From positions 78,959 through 142,958 of the forward strand of contig QANZ01031777.1 in the NCBI GenBank assembly GCA_003254925.1: 64,000 nt of DNA, in the 5' to 3' direction. Shown piece after piece: positions 15,958 to 28,403 of the stretch. The DNA is from Chamaecrista fasciculata. Its lineage: Eukaryota > Streptophyta > Magnoliopsida > Fabales > Fabaceae. The notes under the pieces are model-generated. The model worked only from the letters and a program-made list of their open reading frames with translations, was not told the origin of the DNA and ran no database searches. Both the position numbers and the translations under genes were made by a program. Each line of letters begins with the position of its first letter. Position 1 is the stretch's first letter.

Positions 15958-16597
15958 TGCTTTTGATATTCTGGTTCACCACATAAAAAATGAAAAATAA
16001 ATTTAGAAATAATTATGAGTTAAATATTATAATATTTAATTTTATCCTCATATTTTTCTTAGAAATAAAATAATTATTTTAGTGTTTGAGCGGTACTAAA
16101 ATTCTGATTTCTCCTCATTTTTTTTATTTTGGAATTTTAGACTTCTTGAATTTTGACCCATTCATACAAGTTTTAAGATGAGTAATTTTTTTTTTTTCAT
16201 TTCACAACTTTTATACAGAAGGTTGAATATTTTAGTTTAAAATTAAACTCTTTCATATGCAAATATAGCATTGTATTTTCTTCAATTTCTTCTATAATTT
16301 TTTTTTGTAAAAAACAATATATCTTGTACGTTTTTTTTTGGGGTACAAAATATATCATGTGGGTTTAGGTATAGTTTGGTTCCCTCTACTCCAATCTCTA
16401 AATCTAAAACATAAATTTATATATAAATAAAATTTAACATTCCTAACTAAAACCGTTAAAAAAAATGACCATTTCAGATGACAATTGACTTAGTTCAATC
16501 TATTAATGATCAAAAATTTTTCTCAAAGTCCATAGTGTTAATTGGTGAAGTGTAGCAAGTAGTCTAGTGGAGCAATTAAATTCTCATAATTAAAGGA
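14048..16597. other. Gene-free AT-rich intergenic DNA with degraded repeats
   Basis: No gene is supported. Notable: an (AT)n run at about 14187-14207; two related segments near 14640-14750 and 14960-15060 ('gacagataaatt', 'gactctcaactttgct', 'aaaactcaagggt') that partly pair with 15060-15190 in reverse complement, suggesting an old nested foldback element; and an (ATT)n run at about 15917-15957. Confidence 0.55.
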
Positions 16598-16785
16598 GTA
16601 ATTCTATAGAAAGGTAGATAGTTTAAGCTATCCAATTCATGATTATTAGATTTAACTTTTTCAATATTGAGATTTGTGTAATATATTTTTTAATATATAA
16701 AACACAGATCTCAAAACTAAAAAGTTAAATCCAATGATTGAAAACTAGATAGCTTAAGCTATTTAGCTTTTTAAAGTGTTACCCT
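16598..16785. repeat. Foldback MITE-like element
   Basis: Two arms pair over about 85 nt: the left arm contains 'tagtttaagctatc' and 'ttagatttaactttt', and the right arm has the reverse complement ('aaaagttaaatccaa', 'gatagcttaagctatt'). A transcript would fold into one long hairpin with an AT-rich loop. The element at 34597-34775 has the same architecture and similar arm motifs. Confidence 0.65.
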
Positions 16786-17204
16786 AATTAAAGTTATGTG
16801 GACATTCGACATATTCTTGATCCAAAAATAAATATAATTATGATTAAGGATGACACTTTAAAAAGTTAGATCGTTTAAGTTATAGTATTAAATTAAACTT
16901 TTCCAATATACATATTTGATTTTATAAATTAGGTTATGGATGTAAATTAGTACATTACAGAGTTGCAATAAGAGAAAAAAAATCAAATTAATATTTTATC
17001 ATATTAATTAACAATAAATTAAAAGTAAAAAACTATTTTTTTTATTTTTTACTTTTTTCATAAGAAATTTATTATTTTAATTATTTTTTTTGTTGTGGTC
17101 TGTATAGATTATTACTAATAAAACTATAATTCCTTTCAAAATGTGACTGAAGTCAAAGTCCCAATATGAATACCCCATTTATATATGTGCAAGATTTGAT
17201 AAAT

Positions 17205-17560
17205 TTATTAGTGAAAAATTACTATTTGGTCTTTAAATTTTCACTATGTTATTAATATTTTTTGAATAATCAAAATACATAATTTTGATTTTTGAAATAT
17301 TTTAATTGTTAATGATTTAATTCTTAATAACGATTTAGTTCTTAATATGAAAGATTTTATATTTCCTTATCCACAAATATATATTTTATTAGTATTTTTT
17401 ATTTTTGAATTTGTACTGCATTTTTATCTTTATGATTTTTAAATTTAATTTATTGATATTGGTGATTATAATAATTTAAAGATTAAGTCATAAATTTTAA
17501 ATATTCAAAAATGAATTAATTAACTTAATATAAATTCAGAAATCAAATAGTAAATTTTTT
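17205..17560. repeat. MITE-like element with 'ttactatttg' ends
   Basis: The left end 'gaaaaattactatttggtc' pairs with the right end 'aatcaaatagtaaatttttt'. The inner sequence ('ttgaataatcaaaatac') resembles the element inserted at 58165-58505, so both probably belong to one family. Degenerate; no target duplication recognised. Confidence 0.55.
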
Positions 17561-18639
17561 CAATCTATTTTCTACATTGATAATCCCTAATCAATAATCA
17601 ATGAGCACTTGTTTAGAAAATCCTAACATAAATTCATGAAGGGCAAAGAAAAACGCAAAGAAAAGAAAATGACATTAATTGAAGAAGACTATACAGAATT
17701 ATTCTATTCAATATTAATTAATTAATCATTCAAACTTCAAACATCAAACTAGTGCTCTAGTCTTGGCGTGTTGACTATTTTTTCTTGCTTTCCCATATAA
17801 ATCTCTTTCTTCTATTTCTAAAATATCAATAAAAATTAGAAAACTAATCAAACCCTTCTCTATCACAATGCTTGCTTTTCCTCCCCATTTTCCATTTCAA
17901 ACACATACAAACCTATCTGCTTTCAAACCACGCTACTACTTTTTCTTTCTTCAACCTTGGAACTATTTTTAATTTTATTTAATATCATATTTTTAATTAC
18001 AAGGAAGTTTTATTATTCTTTAGAGTGATTTAATATTTTGATCGATCATTACAAAATAACATATATCTCAATTGAGGAATACAATTACAATTAATTTAAT
18101 CATTTAGTTGAGGATATATATTAAAATTCAGTGATAGTATTGATATAATTTTAAATTCTATTACAATTATAATAAATAATTGAGGTTTTAAAAATATATT
18201 TTTAGTTTGATTTGAATTAATATTTTAACAAATTAACCAAATTTGTACATGTTTTAATGACTAAAATCTCAATAAAAATTTGTACATGTTATAATAATTT
18301 TCAAAAGTGTTAATTTTGGTTATAAAATGTATACAAACAAAAATTAATTAAGAAAAATTTAAGATAAGATTAACATATTTTTTTTAAAAAAAATTACCAA
18401 TCAATTCTTCTTCTTCCACCCATATTAATTAAGGCACTAATGACATAGGCCATATTGTTTAAAAAATATAGAGGATAATATAATTTAACCCTTTTAATTT
18501 GTTTAAAAATAATAAAAGGAGTCCTAAATTCATAATTTTACAACACATATTCTTTTTTTAATGTTATTGTTCAAAATCCTATTGACATTTATCTGTGTGA
18601 AAAAGGTTTATATATACAACGATTTTTTTTGTTAAAGTT
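17561..18639. other. Intergenic AT-rich DNA
   Basis: No gene or clear repeat structure is supported. Composition is strongly AT-rich with long A and T runs. Confidence 0.5.
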
Positions 18640-19180
18640 CTATTTTGGTTCCTAATATTTACTCAAAAATTTATTTTGGTCCCTAATATTTTGTATTCGA
18701 TTTTAGTCCTTAACGTTTTCTATAAGTTTCACAATTGGTTCACAACTAATGAATATGGTTACATCTTTCTCATTTTAAACTCGAATGCGATAAAATCAGA
18801 GTTACGTGTTAAATTTGATAAGTTCTTTCTTTATCCAGTTGGAGTCATCAGCAAACAAGATCAAATCAAGCAAGAAATTGAGTTCGAAAATGGATTGCTT
18901 GTTTTAAAAATTTGGTCATATCTCACTCGTTTTTGAACCCACTTTCGTGTCCAACTTGACCTTGTTTGTTGATGACTCAAACTAGGCAAAGAAATAACTC
19001 ATCAAATTTAACTTGTAGCTCTAATTTTATCGCGTTTGGGTTTGAGACGAGAGAAATATGATCACATTCAATAGTTATGAACCATTTATAAAACTTTTAA
19101 GAAACAATAAGGACCAAAACGGAACCAAAAAATATTAGGAACTAAAATTAAATTTTGGGTAAACATTAGGGTCTAAAATA
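18640..19180. repeat. Inverted-repeat element with 'ggtccctaatattt' arms
   Basis: The left part ('ttttggtccctaatattta', 'ttttagtccttaacgtttt') is matched by the reverse complement on the right ('aataaggaccaaaacgg', 'aatattaggaactaaaatt', 'tagggtctaaaat'). The core shows a second inner pairing around 'gatcaaatcaagcaa' and 'cttgaccttgtttgttgatg'. A related element lies at 27855-28270. Open frames inside it are too short and unlike any protein. Confidence 0.6.
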
Positions 19181-20090
19181 ATATTTTGGCCTATTTTCTC
19201 TCTATATTATTTAAATAGGATAAAATAGATCATGATTCTTTTGCCTACCTACACACACAGAATGAAACATAAATTGGGGGGCACTTCTTTGAGTTTCTAT
19301 ATTATTTTTAATATATGGGGACCTATTTGTAATTACCATTAATCTGTATATATATAATTATATATAGGTGCTATATTAGACCTTTTAAATTTACTTCTCT
19401 TAATTTTTTTAAAAGGTTAACTAGGACAAAAATAAAGTGAAAAATCTGATAAACAAAAACTCTTTATACCTTTTATTTGTACAATTTACTTCCTTATTTT
19501 TTCTGATGTAAATGAGTGTGATCGGGTTTTTTTTTTGGGTAGTTAAAAAAAGTTTAAGATCAAAGAATTTGAACTCTTTTATTTGAACTCCTTATCATAT
19601 AAACAAGTACGAGGATTATATTCTCTTATAGATTGGCATCATTATCTATATACATAACTTTAGCATTGTTTTATCAAGGAACTCTTTATGAATGATTGCA
19701 TGCATTCTGAAAAAAAAAAAAATCATTCCATTTTACTTTCTCAAAAGTTGTCAAATAAAAGTTTTTTAAACATTACAAAGCCACCGTAATTTAATATATC
19801 AAAGAAAGAAAAAAAAATTAACCTGTTAACCCAATATAAATAAACTCATGTTTTGTAACCAAATTAAACCATACTCACCTCAAGTAAAAAAAAAAAAGTG
19901 TCAAATCTACTCAATAAATTTGTGAATTAATTCACAAAATCCAATACCATTTACTTACTTCATTTTTGGTAAAAAAATGCCTTTTACTTACCATATATAA
20001 ATAGTTATGACACCCTCAATGATAAGTTAGTAGTAAATTAAAAATTGAATTGAATGCTCAGCACACCATTAAAAGCTAGTAAATTTTAGG
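19181..20090. other. Intergenic AT-rich DNA
   Basis: No gene is supported. Long homopolymer A and T runs and short tandem motifs only. Confidence 0.5.
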
Positions 20091-20460
20091 GTATGTTTGG
20101 GAAACTTTCAATTTTAATCCAATCTCATCCAAATGGATGGGATGAGATTATTTTTTAATTGAATGAGATGAGATGATGTATTGGTGTTTGGGTGATTTTA
20201 GTGATAATGATGTTAAATAGGGTGTGAAATTATATAAAAGGGTATGTAATGATTGTGGTTGGTAGAAAAAAGTTGATGGATTTTTGTAATTTGTATAGGG
20301 GTAGAAATGGTAGGAAATAATAAGATGAGGTTGAGAATCTTGAGATAATGAGATGAGATGAGATGAGATGATAGGTATTTGGTTGTGTTTTGATTGAAGT
20401 AATATTGAGATGAGATGATATTGGGAAGTATGATATGGTATTGGAAATTGTGAGGATATA
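20091..20460. repeat. GATGA-rich element with 'gggtatgtttggg' end
   Basis: It begins with 'gggtatgtttgggaaac' and is filled with repeats of GAGAT/GATGA (for example 'atgagatgagatgagatg' near 20350). The 'tatgtttggg' start resembles ends of several plant DNA transposons. Borders on the right are unclear. Confidence 0.45.
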
Positions 20461-20793
20461 TACTAAAAATATAGAGGATAATATAATTTAACCAACTTCA
20501 TCAGAGTGACCCACCTTGAAGGTATAGTTGGAAATATACTAAAAATACATTTTCTTATCAGTAAATTAATAATTTTATATTTAAAAAGATTATTGAATTA
20601 AAAATTAAATTTCTAAAAGATTAAAATACATATTTATATTAATTTTTGAAAAATTAAAATAATATATTTTTTAGTTTTTGAAAAATTAAAATAGTATAAT
20701 ATTTAATTTATAAAAATTAATAAATATATTATTTTAATATTTGAGAAATTAAGCAGTATATTTTAATCTTTAAGGATCAAACACTTCAGTATT

Positions 20794-20992
20794 ATTAATA
20801 ACGGTTGGCCTAGTTGGTAAGAAATCAACTCATAACCCACAAGGTCGTGAGTTTGGTTCCCACTACCGTTGTGAGAGTCTTGTTGGTAGGTGATCTATAA
20901 GTACCTTTGTAAGCGCTCATAGAGTATGAAGGCTCCCTTGGCCTTGATGAACTCTCAGAGCCCAACTCACCTAAACTTCTGCGTAAAAAAAA
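20794..20992 (+). mobile_element. tRNA-derived SINE with 13-bp target duplication
   Basis: A polymerase III A box (TTGGCCTAGTTGGTAAG) and B box (GAGTTTGGTTCCCACT) are spaced as in tRNA genes, followed by a non-tRNA body and a terminal A run. It is flanked by ACACTTCAGTATT (20781-20793) and ACACTTGAGTATT (20993-21005), a 13-bp target-site duplication with one change. Full length, about 199 bp. Confidence 0.9.
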
Positions 20993-21005
20993 ACACTTGA
21001 GTATT

Positions 21006-21434
21006 TTTTTATAGACTACATTATTGGTTTATCCTTTTTTTTTTAATATTTCACTGTTTATAGTAATAAATGCAAAGCCATTATTCAATTTATTATGTTC
21101 GGCAAGGTTGGTGGAAGTCACTTCATTCCCCATTCATCTCTATTCTTTCAGAAGCTAATTTCTTATTTTATAATGTTCTTTTTATGTCACTCAAAAGAAA
21201 AAAAAACAAACAAATTGGGAAGTGAATTAATGACCTTTTATTGTTGTTGTTGAGTTCCCAAACAATTTTGTTAAGTCTAATCTTAAATATTTTGTTGGAA
21301 AATCTTGAATCAAATGACAATGATGGATACAATTTTAAAAATATAATGTTTAATTTTTATTTCTTATATGATTTTAGAGGTTGAGTCAGTAAATTTTATT
21401 TTATTTTTTATTTTCTCATGAGTATCTCCGATTA
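21006..21434. other. Intergenic AT-rich DNA
   Basis: No gene or structured element seen. Confidence 0.45.
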
Positions 21435-21592
21435 TTTATGTAATGGTCTAACTGAAGATTAATCATATTTCGGGTTCTAGTAGCGAAATAGTTAGAACCC
21501 TTCCAACAATATCGACTATAAAGAATCTAAGTCTTCTCACTTAAGATGCACCTCACCATTCACCAACCCCTGCACCAAATCATTATCGGTAG
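21435..21592 (-). mobile_element. Degenerate SINE, same family as the one at 44888-45059
   Basis: Read on the minus strand it starts 'gtgcaggggttggtgaatg' (A-box region), and then shows 'atattgttggaagggttc' and 'gattaatcttcagttagacc', which parallel 'cattgttgggagggcac' and 'gattaatcttcgcctagacc' of the better preserved copy. The B box is eroded. No A tail or target duplication was recognised. Confidence 0.7.
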
Positions 21593-22189
21593 TAATTATG
21601 TTTTTTAGTTATCAATATAAAAAGTTTTATTTACAAATTAGATATTTTTAAAAAATTAAATATTATTCAGAATATTCACAAATCACAATCAATAATAATA
21701 ATCATTTCAATGACTTTCAAATATTTTAATGAGTGAAACAATAAGTCTAACAATTTAAATATTTTAATATTATAAAAAAGACTTGAAACTTCAAATTTGA
21801 TAAAAATCATCCTCCTTCAATATGATATGATAGGTTGACTTGTATATTCTTATATTTGACTTGGTTAATTTTTATCCCAAAAAATAGCAAAATATATTCA
21901 GAAAATATAGGATTGGTAGTTAGGTGTTGTTAATTTTGGATGAGATACGATAAAATACGGGTCAATGTACCGCACTATATTTAATGTTAATGGAGTTAAT
22001 TTTTTTAAAAACAACATAAAATAAACATAAATATAATTTTTTTCTTTCAAAATTTTATAAATGAAAATGATTCTTAATGCCAAAATAAAATTATATATCA
22101 AAAAAAAAATGAAAAAATAAAATTTACCTTAAATTATAATTTAACCTTTAAATATTAGGAATGCATTTTTTAATCATTGATATTTGGAT

Positions 22190-22577
22190 AAATCTCACTT
22201 TGGTATCCAGTTCTATCGATTGATTTTATTTTGGTAACACATTCTTTCAAAAGTGACACTTTAGTACCTTGTTTTTTGCACCGTTCAAATTTTGGTACCT
22301 TGTTCGTTGAAAAGTGACATTTTGATACCCTTTTTTTTGCATCGTCAACATTTTGGTACCTTATTCTATGGACCGAATTCATTTTGGTACTCTGTTCTTT
22401 CACGATTTTTTACCCTATTCTATCATTTGTAGGGTACCAAAGTGTCAATGATACAAAAGACAAGGTACTAAAATATTAACATGCAAAGAATAGGATATTA
22501 AAATATCACTTTTGAAAGAGCATACTAGCGAAATGAAATCGTTTGGTATAGCAAGATGTCAAAGTGTAATTTACTTT
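22190..22577. mobile_element. MITE of the 'ttggtaccctgttcttt' family, copy 1
   Basis: The ends (left 'aaatctcactttggtatcc', right 'caaagtgtaatttac') are inverted, and the body is built of short units such as 'ttttggtaccttgttc' and their reverse complements. Two other copies lie at 53859-54248 and about 63085-63468. This copy is degraded. Family: Mutator-type, judged from the 9-bp target duplication of the second copy. Confidence 0.75.
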
Positions 22578-23330
22578 TGATTTTATATAAAAAGGTCACA
22601 CATAACTTTCATTAATTTACAACTACAAAGTTATTTTTTTTTGAACTGACCAACTACAAAGTCAATATTGAGAAATTTATTATTTTTCTTTAAGAAAAGG
22701 AGAAACTTTTAAAAATGTCTCTGTCTTTTTTTATTTTTTAAGGAAAAAAAATTAAAAAGCAATACACATTTTTGGTGTATTGAGAGAGAGAGAGGATTTT
22801 GTGGTTGAAAAAAGCGTGAAATGAAAATGAACAATTGAACATGATGATCATATCATCCATCGTCGTTTTGGACTTTTTGGCGCTCTTCCTTTCTTCCGTT
22901 TCAGTCTTCGCCCCCACACAGCCTCCGTTTTCACTGACAACTCCAGCTCACACAGTCACACAAACAATCTCACACTTTCAGAGTGGCATTTCCGTTATTC
23001 TCTCCAACCCCATGTCCTTTTTCTTCACTCCCCCATTACTATTGTGTATACTAGTATCCTAGAAGTAGAAGAAGAAAACAGAAAACAAAAACCCATCATC
23101 ACTTTCTTCTTCTTCTTCTTCTCTGTGGAAACTAGAAACAAACTTCAATCAATCTTTCCTTCATCGGAAATCCGTCGTCGTTCGCCGGTGATTTCTCCGA
23201 CGCATCCTCATCGGAATATTCCGCCGCTGTCCGCGTTGTCGTTGGGGGGTTTTGGGCTCTCTGCAAGAAGATCCCTCATTTTCCGATTCCCATGTGTGTT
23301 CGGTTCTCTGCCTCCTCCCGAACCTGACGG
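22578..23330 (+). promoter_or_regulatory. Upstream region and 5' leader of the CDK-like kinase
   Basis: From about 22780 the composition becomes less AT-rich, with a short (AG)n run at 22783-22794, and CT-rich DNA follows to the start codon. No TATA box is evident. The 5' leader probably starts near 23040-23100. No functional site is proven. Confidence 0.45.
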
Positions 23331-26300
23331 ATGGGTTGCGTGCTCGGAACGCCGAAGACGGACGGTGATGATGCCGGCGGCGCGAGGGATTCTAGAGCTC
23401 AGCACGGTGGTTGGAGTATCCAGCAGAGCTCTGGTGGTACTGTTGGAGGTAATGCTGTTAGGGTTGGGAACGAAGGGGCGGCGAGGGAGATTCAGAGAGC
23501 TCGGCGGCGAACCGGCGACTTTGCCGGAAGTTTTCCGGCGCCGGAACGCCAGAAACCTAGTCTTGACCCATGCGCTAAGACCCCACAGGGTTGGCCGACT
23601 TGGTTGATGGCTGTGGCTGGCGATGCAATCCGAGATTGGACTCCACGGCGAGCCAACACTTTCGAGAAGCTTGCGAAGGTGATTAGAAAGATTCAATTGC
23701 AATATGCCAATATCTATGATTACTGTATCGTTTTTTTTTCTATTAAGCGTCTCTTGTGTCTTTGTTTTTTGCAGATTGGACAGGGGACTTATAGCAATGT
23801 ATATAAAGCTAGAGACCTTCTTACTGGGAAGATAGTAGCATTGAAGAAAGTTAGGTTTGATAATCTGGAGCCCGAGAGTGTGAAGTTCATGGCGAGAGAG
23901 ATTCTTGTTTTGCGGCGGCTTGATCACCCAAATGTCGTGAAACTTGAAGGCTTGGTCACTTCAAGAATGTCATGCAGTCTTTACTTAGTATTTGAGTATA
24001 TGGAACACGATCTCGCTGGCCTTGCAGCTGTTCAAGGTGTTAAGTTCACTGAGCCTCAGGTACAACAATTTTTCACATCTGATGATCATTTTCTTTTTTA
24101 ATTTTGGAGTTCTAGCCATTATTGGGTCTGCTTCCTTCGAATCTTCTGCGATCTAATTGCGTTTTGGGGTTATGATTTTGTTTCCTTGAGTTAAAAACTC
24201 CAAAACCTTTCATTATTTTTCAGAAGTTTTCTTTGTGGGGTGTATGAGTTTGATGTCGCTTCTGATGCCGTATTGGGTCCCATGCATCGATCGCTCTATA
24301 CATAATTTACTTTTGGTTTTCTCATAGCCTTATGATGCCTGAAGCTTTCCTATGATATTTTTGGATTGCCTTTTCCATTCGGGCAACTAATCTGAAGATT
24401 CCTTTATCACATCACATGCCTTCATAAAGTAAAGTTATTACTTATTACTCAAGTAGACCTTTTTTGCCTTATATAGTAAGATGTGAATACTGAAACGAAG
24501 GATCTTTTCTCCGCTTTGTCAAGAGCATCTCCCATTGTATATCAACAAATACAAATCTATCCATGATGTTTATGGTTAGAAAAGTTTTCTAGTGTCATCT
24601 TAAAGAAACTACGGATACGGTTGCAATATGATTGCTAAATAATTGGGGTCTATCTGATATTCTTGTTTGAGGAATTCTCTAAATCTGCGATGCCTTTTGA
24701 AATATTGACAAGGCCAGAAGTTTTTCTCGATTATTAATGAAAAAAAAAAAGAAAAGCCATACTGAAAGGCTGATTTGTTTCTCAGTATATTCTCTTTGGC
24801 AGGTCAAATGTTATATGAAGCAATTACTTTCGGGCCTTGAGCATTGCCACAGCCAAGGAGTCTTGCACCGTGATATTAAAGGTTCCAATCTTCTTATTGA
24901 TGATGAAGGAATCCTTAAAATAGCAGATTTTGGTCTGGCAACTTTCTATGATCCTCGGCTAAAGCAGCCAATGACAAGTAGGGTTGTCACCCTTTGGTAT
25001 CGTCCTCCAGAACTTCTTCTCGGGGCTACACTCTATGGTGTTGGTATTGATCTCTGGAGTGCTGGCTGCATCTTGGGAGAGCTTCTTACCGGGAAGCCAA
25101 TCATGCCGGGCCGAACAGAGGTATTACTGGCTTTGTGTTGTTCTGTTAGAGGCTAATGTCTTTAAATTCATCAACTTCTAATTTGTTCTCAAATGTCTTA
25201 TGTATTGGTTGTAGTTCATTTTGTTTTATTGTATGCTAGCAAGTTTCTTTTTATTTTAAAATATCATCAGAAAGCATACTGTAAACTATTTTCTTAAGCA
25301 TGCTTTCATGTTTTAGTATTGGTCCATTGATAGCATGCATCTGGCTTAGTTTACTATAAGTCTATATAACTAGTCAGTGAATGCCGACTCAAATATGTCT
25401 ATCTTTTAGTTAATTGTCCATATTCTTTTGTCTATGATTCATTTTATGTTTTTCCCCCCTCTCTAAATGTGTTTTTCAGAATCATGTTTCACTAACTGTG
25501 GATTTTTTTTGGGTTAGGTTGAACAACTTCACAAAATTTTCAAATTATGTGGTTCTCCATCTGAGGACTACTGGAAGAAATATCGATTGCCAAATGCCAC
25601 ACTCTTTAAGCCGCAGCAGCCATATAAACGATGCATTTTAGAAACCTTCAAGGACTTTCCTCCTTCATCCTTACCTCTAATGGAAACTCTTCTTGCAATA
25701 GATCCTGATGATCGAGGCACTGCTTTGGCTGCTCTTAACAGTGAAGTGAGTGGTCATTGTGACATTAACTTTATATTTGAATTGTAATGTGTTCACATCT
25801 GTCTGGTTTCTGCAGTTTTTTACAACTGAGCCATATGCTTGTGAACCGTCAAGTTTACCGAAGTACCCTCCTAGCAAGGAGTTGGATGTGAAACTGAGAG
25901 ATGAAGAAGCCAGAAGGTTCCATTATTCTTTTCTTGTGTTTTATAAGTTCTGGGCCTGATTCTGTCTCGGTGCTCATGTTAGTAGTAGTGTTTGTTCCAT
26001 TTTCAGGCAAAAGGCTATGAATGGGAAAGCTAATGCAGTAGATGGTGCCAGAAGAGTCAGAGCACGGGAGCGCAGTCGAGCCGTTCCAGCCCCAGAGGCC
26101 AATGCAGAGATCCAAACAAACTTAGATGTATGTCTGATTCATCGTTATTTTTGTTTCGTTTCCCTCAAACTCCGCCTCAGCTTACTTTGATATGCTGTTA
26201 TAGAGTTTTTGACTTCCTGTTTCTTCAACTTGTGGTTCATGCATGTGCCATATGCTTTCTTGAAGATCAGGCCATTTCTCTCTCTAACTGATCTAACATA

Positions 26301-26976
26301 AAATAAATTCAATACTGATCAAGATTTAAAGACCTTGATTTTTCTGCTTTCTCACTTTGGATTCTCTGATCATAGGCCAGCCTGCCTGGGTCTGAGATTA
26401 ATATTTGTAATATATTTTTCATGAATCATGTTTTATTTTGTGTTTTTTTTTTTTTCTGGTCACTCATGATAAATTGAGCTTTCCATTAGGGGGATGGTCA
26501 TGGTAGAGTAATGGTAGGGTATTATGATCCCTTCTTCAGACCCGGGCATAAACCTTAAATATAATATATATAAATGAATTTCCTAGACCCGGGCTCTTGG
26601 GGTCATCTCATCCCTACTTTCCAAATAGTATTGTCCAGTTTTGCTGCTTTACCTTGAACAACATTACATGTGTTTTCTCACTGGATTTCAGAGATGGAGA
26701 GTGGTGACCCACGCAAATGCAAAAAGCAAGAGCGAGAAATTCCCACCTCCTCATCAGGATGGAGCTGTAGGGTATCCTATGGACGCATCCCAAAAGGCAC
26801 CTGTCTCATTTGGTGCCACTGATGCTTCCTTCAGCTCATCCATATTCAATTCAAAACCTTCAGGATCTGTCAAAACTCATCATGCTGCTTCAGGCCCTCA
26901 CAGAAGCAGCAGGAAAACCAAGAAGTCAGATTCCCAGGTTGCTTCATCATGGAGTTTCATGCGTGCATTCAAATGA
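23331..26976 (+). CDS. CDK-like Ser/Thr protein kinase (At1g54610/IBS1 type)
   Basis: Cyclin-dependent-kinase-like enzyme of the plant CDKC-related group. Coding exons: 23331-23678, 23775-24059, 24803-25120, 25518-25745, 25816-25916, 26007-26127, 26692-26976; 561 residues. The start MGCVLG carries Gly2 for N-myristoylation, so membrane attachment is likely. Kinase domain is about 111-395: glycine loop IGQGTYSNVY at 117, ATP-binding Lys140 in VALKK, catalytic HRD at 233-235 with Lys237 and Asn240, DFG at 253-255, and the T-loop TLWYRPPE. The C-terminal tail is basic and Ser-rich (RRVRARERSR, HRSSRKTKKS). Size and exon pattern suit the roughly 570-residue members of the family. Intron 1 (96 bp) is in frame without stop. 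All splice borders are GT-AG and phase-consistent; intact. The physiological role cannot be read from sequence. Confidence 0.92.
26487..26622. repeat. Small inverted repeat in kinase intron 6
   Basis: 'ggggatggtcatggtagagt' on the left is answered by 'ggtcatctcatccctac' on the right, with 'gacccgggc' twice inside (about 26539 and 26586). The left part resembles the element starting at about 63815, so this is probably a short derivative of that family. Confidence 0.45.
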
Positions 26977-27854
26977 ATGCAATAATATTACATGAATGGA
27001 TTTTATTACTTTCAAGATGGCAAATAATCAGTCTCTGAAGAAGTTCTTGGCATCCTGAAGAAACAAACTTGAGGCTTTGATGATCATTGCTTCTTGTTTA
27101 TGGCCTTTTCGCGGTGGGATTGGATTCTTTTGTGCTTCATGTTGTTACCATTTTTTGTTATTTCATTTTGATAAAAAGTTTAGTTTTTGGTGTATAATTT
27201 GCAAGAGGGATCCTTAGTTTTGTATATTTAGAGGATTGAATCCCACTGCTGTACAGTCTCCTTCATGACCTTCAAAACATATAAGTGTTCATGCCAAAAA
27301 CAGAAGGAAAAAGAAAACTTCAGGCTGCAGATTTATTTCCATTTCTCATTTTGATGTTTTGGACCTTAAATTTTCCTTTTCTTCATATTCATGGCAGAAA
27401 ATAAACATTGTGTTTCTAGAAATAAAATTAGGTTGAAAGGAACAAAATTCATCATTTTTAGTAAATTTTCTTCAATTACATCAATAGATAATTTTAAGTT
27501 TTAATTAATAAAAAATATATACTAGTAATCAACTAATCATGAAATTATGAAAAAAAATAGATTTAAATAGAAGTCTACGAAATTAAAATTAAGATAGTTG
27601 TTTTTTATTTTTTTTCAATGAAAACAGAAACAGCGAGTGTGTTGTGTTATAATGTCATATAGATAGATTCTGTTTTCTTTGAAAGCCTATAAATAATTGT
27701 GATGGTTAACGACATGAGCTAACTGTATTGTGAGTCGTGACACGTGGACCCGTAAAGTAACAATGCGCGCTGACATGGATAGGCACGTGGAGTGGAGAGA
27801 GACGTGACACAGAAACGGAATGAAAAAGGAAGGCAGAAAGAGAAAAAAAGAGGC
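26977..27854. other. Kinase 3' flank and intergenic DNA
   Basis: The first 250-300 bp are probably 3' untranslated sequence. The rest is AT-rich. A GC-richer stretch at 27725-27810 contains several ACGTG cores ('cacgtgga', 'gacgtgacac'), which are possible G-box-like sites, but no gene start nearby supports a promoter. Confidence 0.45.
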
Positions 27855-28270
27855 TAAATTGTACTTTTGATTCCTTATGTTTGGAGAAAGTCTTAATCCA
27901 GTCCTGTATATTCCTTTTTCACTTTTCGGTCCTAATTTTCAATTATTAAATATAATCATATTTCATTCATTTAAATTTTGAATGTGATGAGTCTAAGATT
28001 ATGTGTTAATTTAATGAGTCATTTCTCTATAAAATTAGGTCTATTAACAAATAAGATTAAATTAGACCTTGAAAGCGTGCCATTTATTCCATGATAAAAA
28101 CAAATGAAGTTAGTCATATCTTTTTCGTTTCACGTCCAAATGCGATAAATTCAGAGTTACAAATTATTCTTAACGAGTTATCTTTTTACTTAATTAAGAA
28201 TGTTAGCAAATTAGGCGGATTCCAAAGTGAATTTAGGACCAAAAATTGAAAATTTCTCAAAAGATGTAAG
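27855..28270. repeat. Inverted-repeat element related to 18640-19180
   Basis: The left side ('ttgtacttttgattcctta', 'ttttcggtcctaattttca') pairs with the right side ('taggaccaaaaattgaaaa'). The core around 'aaattaggtctattaacaaa' matches the layout of the element at 18640. No coding content. Confidence 0.55.
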
Positions 28271-28301
28271 ACTAATATTGCAATAAAAGAAAATAAGGGC
28301 T

Positions 28302-28403
28302 ACCAACAAGTGTTTGGTGTAGTGGTTGGCAAGCTATACCCTAAGTGCCTAGATTCAATCCCTAGAGCCAACATTTGGGAAATCTATGATATTATCGAAA
28401 AAA
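28302..28403 (+). mobile_element. Short tRNA-derived SINE
   Basis: It has an A box (TTTGGTGTAGTGGTTGGCAAG region), a B box (TAGATTCAATCCC) and a terminal A run. A near-perfect flanking repeat (AAATAAGGGCT before, AAATAAGAGCT after) looks like the target-site duplication. Only about 100 bp, so either a short family or a 3'-shortened copy. Confidence 0.75.

Noticed and set aside
23208-23927. 239-codon open frame on the minus strand
   Set aside because: It lies opposite the kinase first exon and crosses its first intron; composition and absence of any family motif mark it as a shadow of the GC-richer coding strand.
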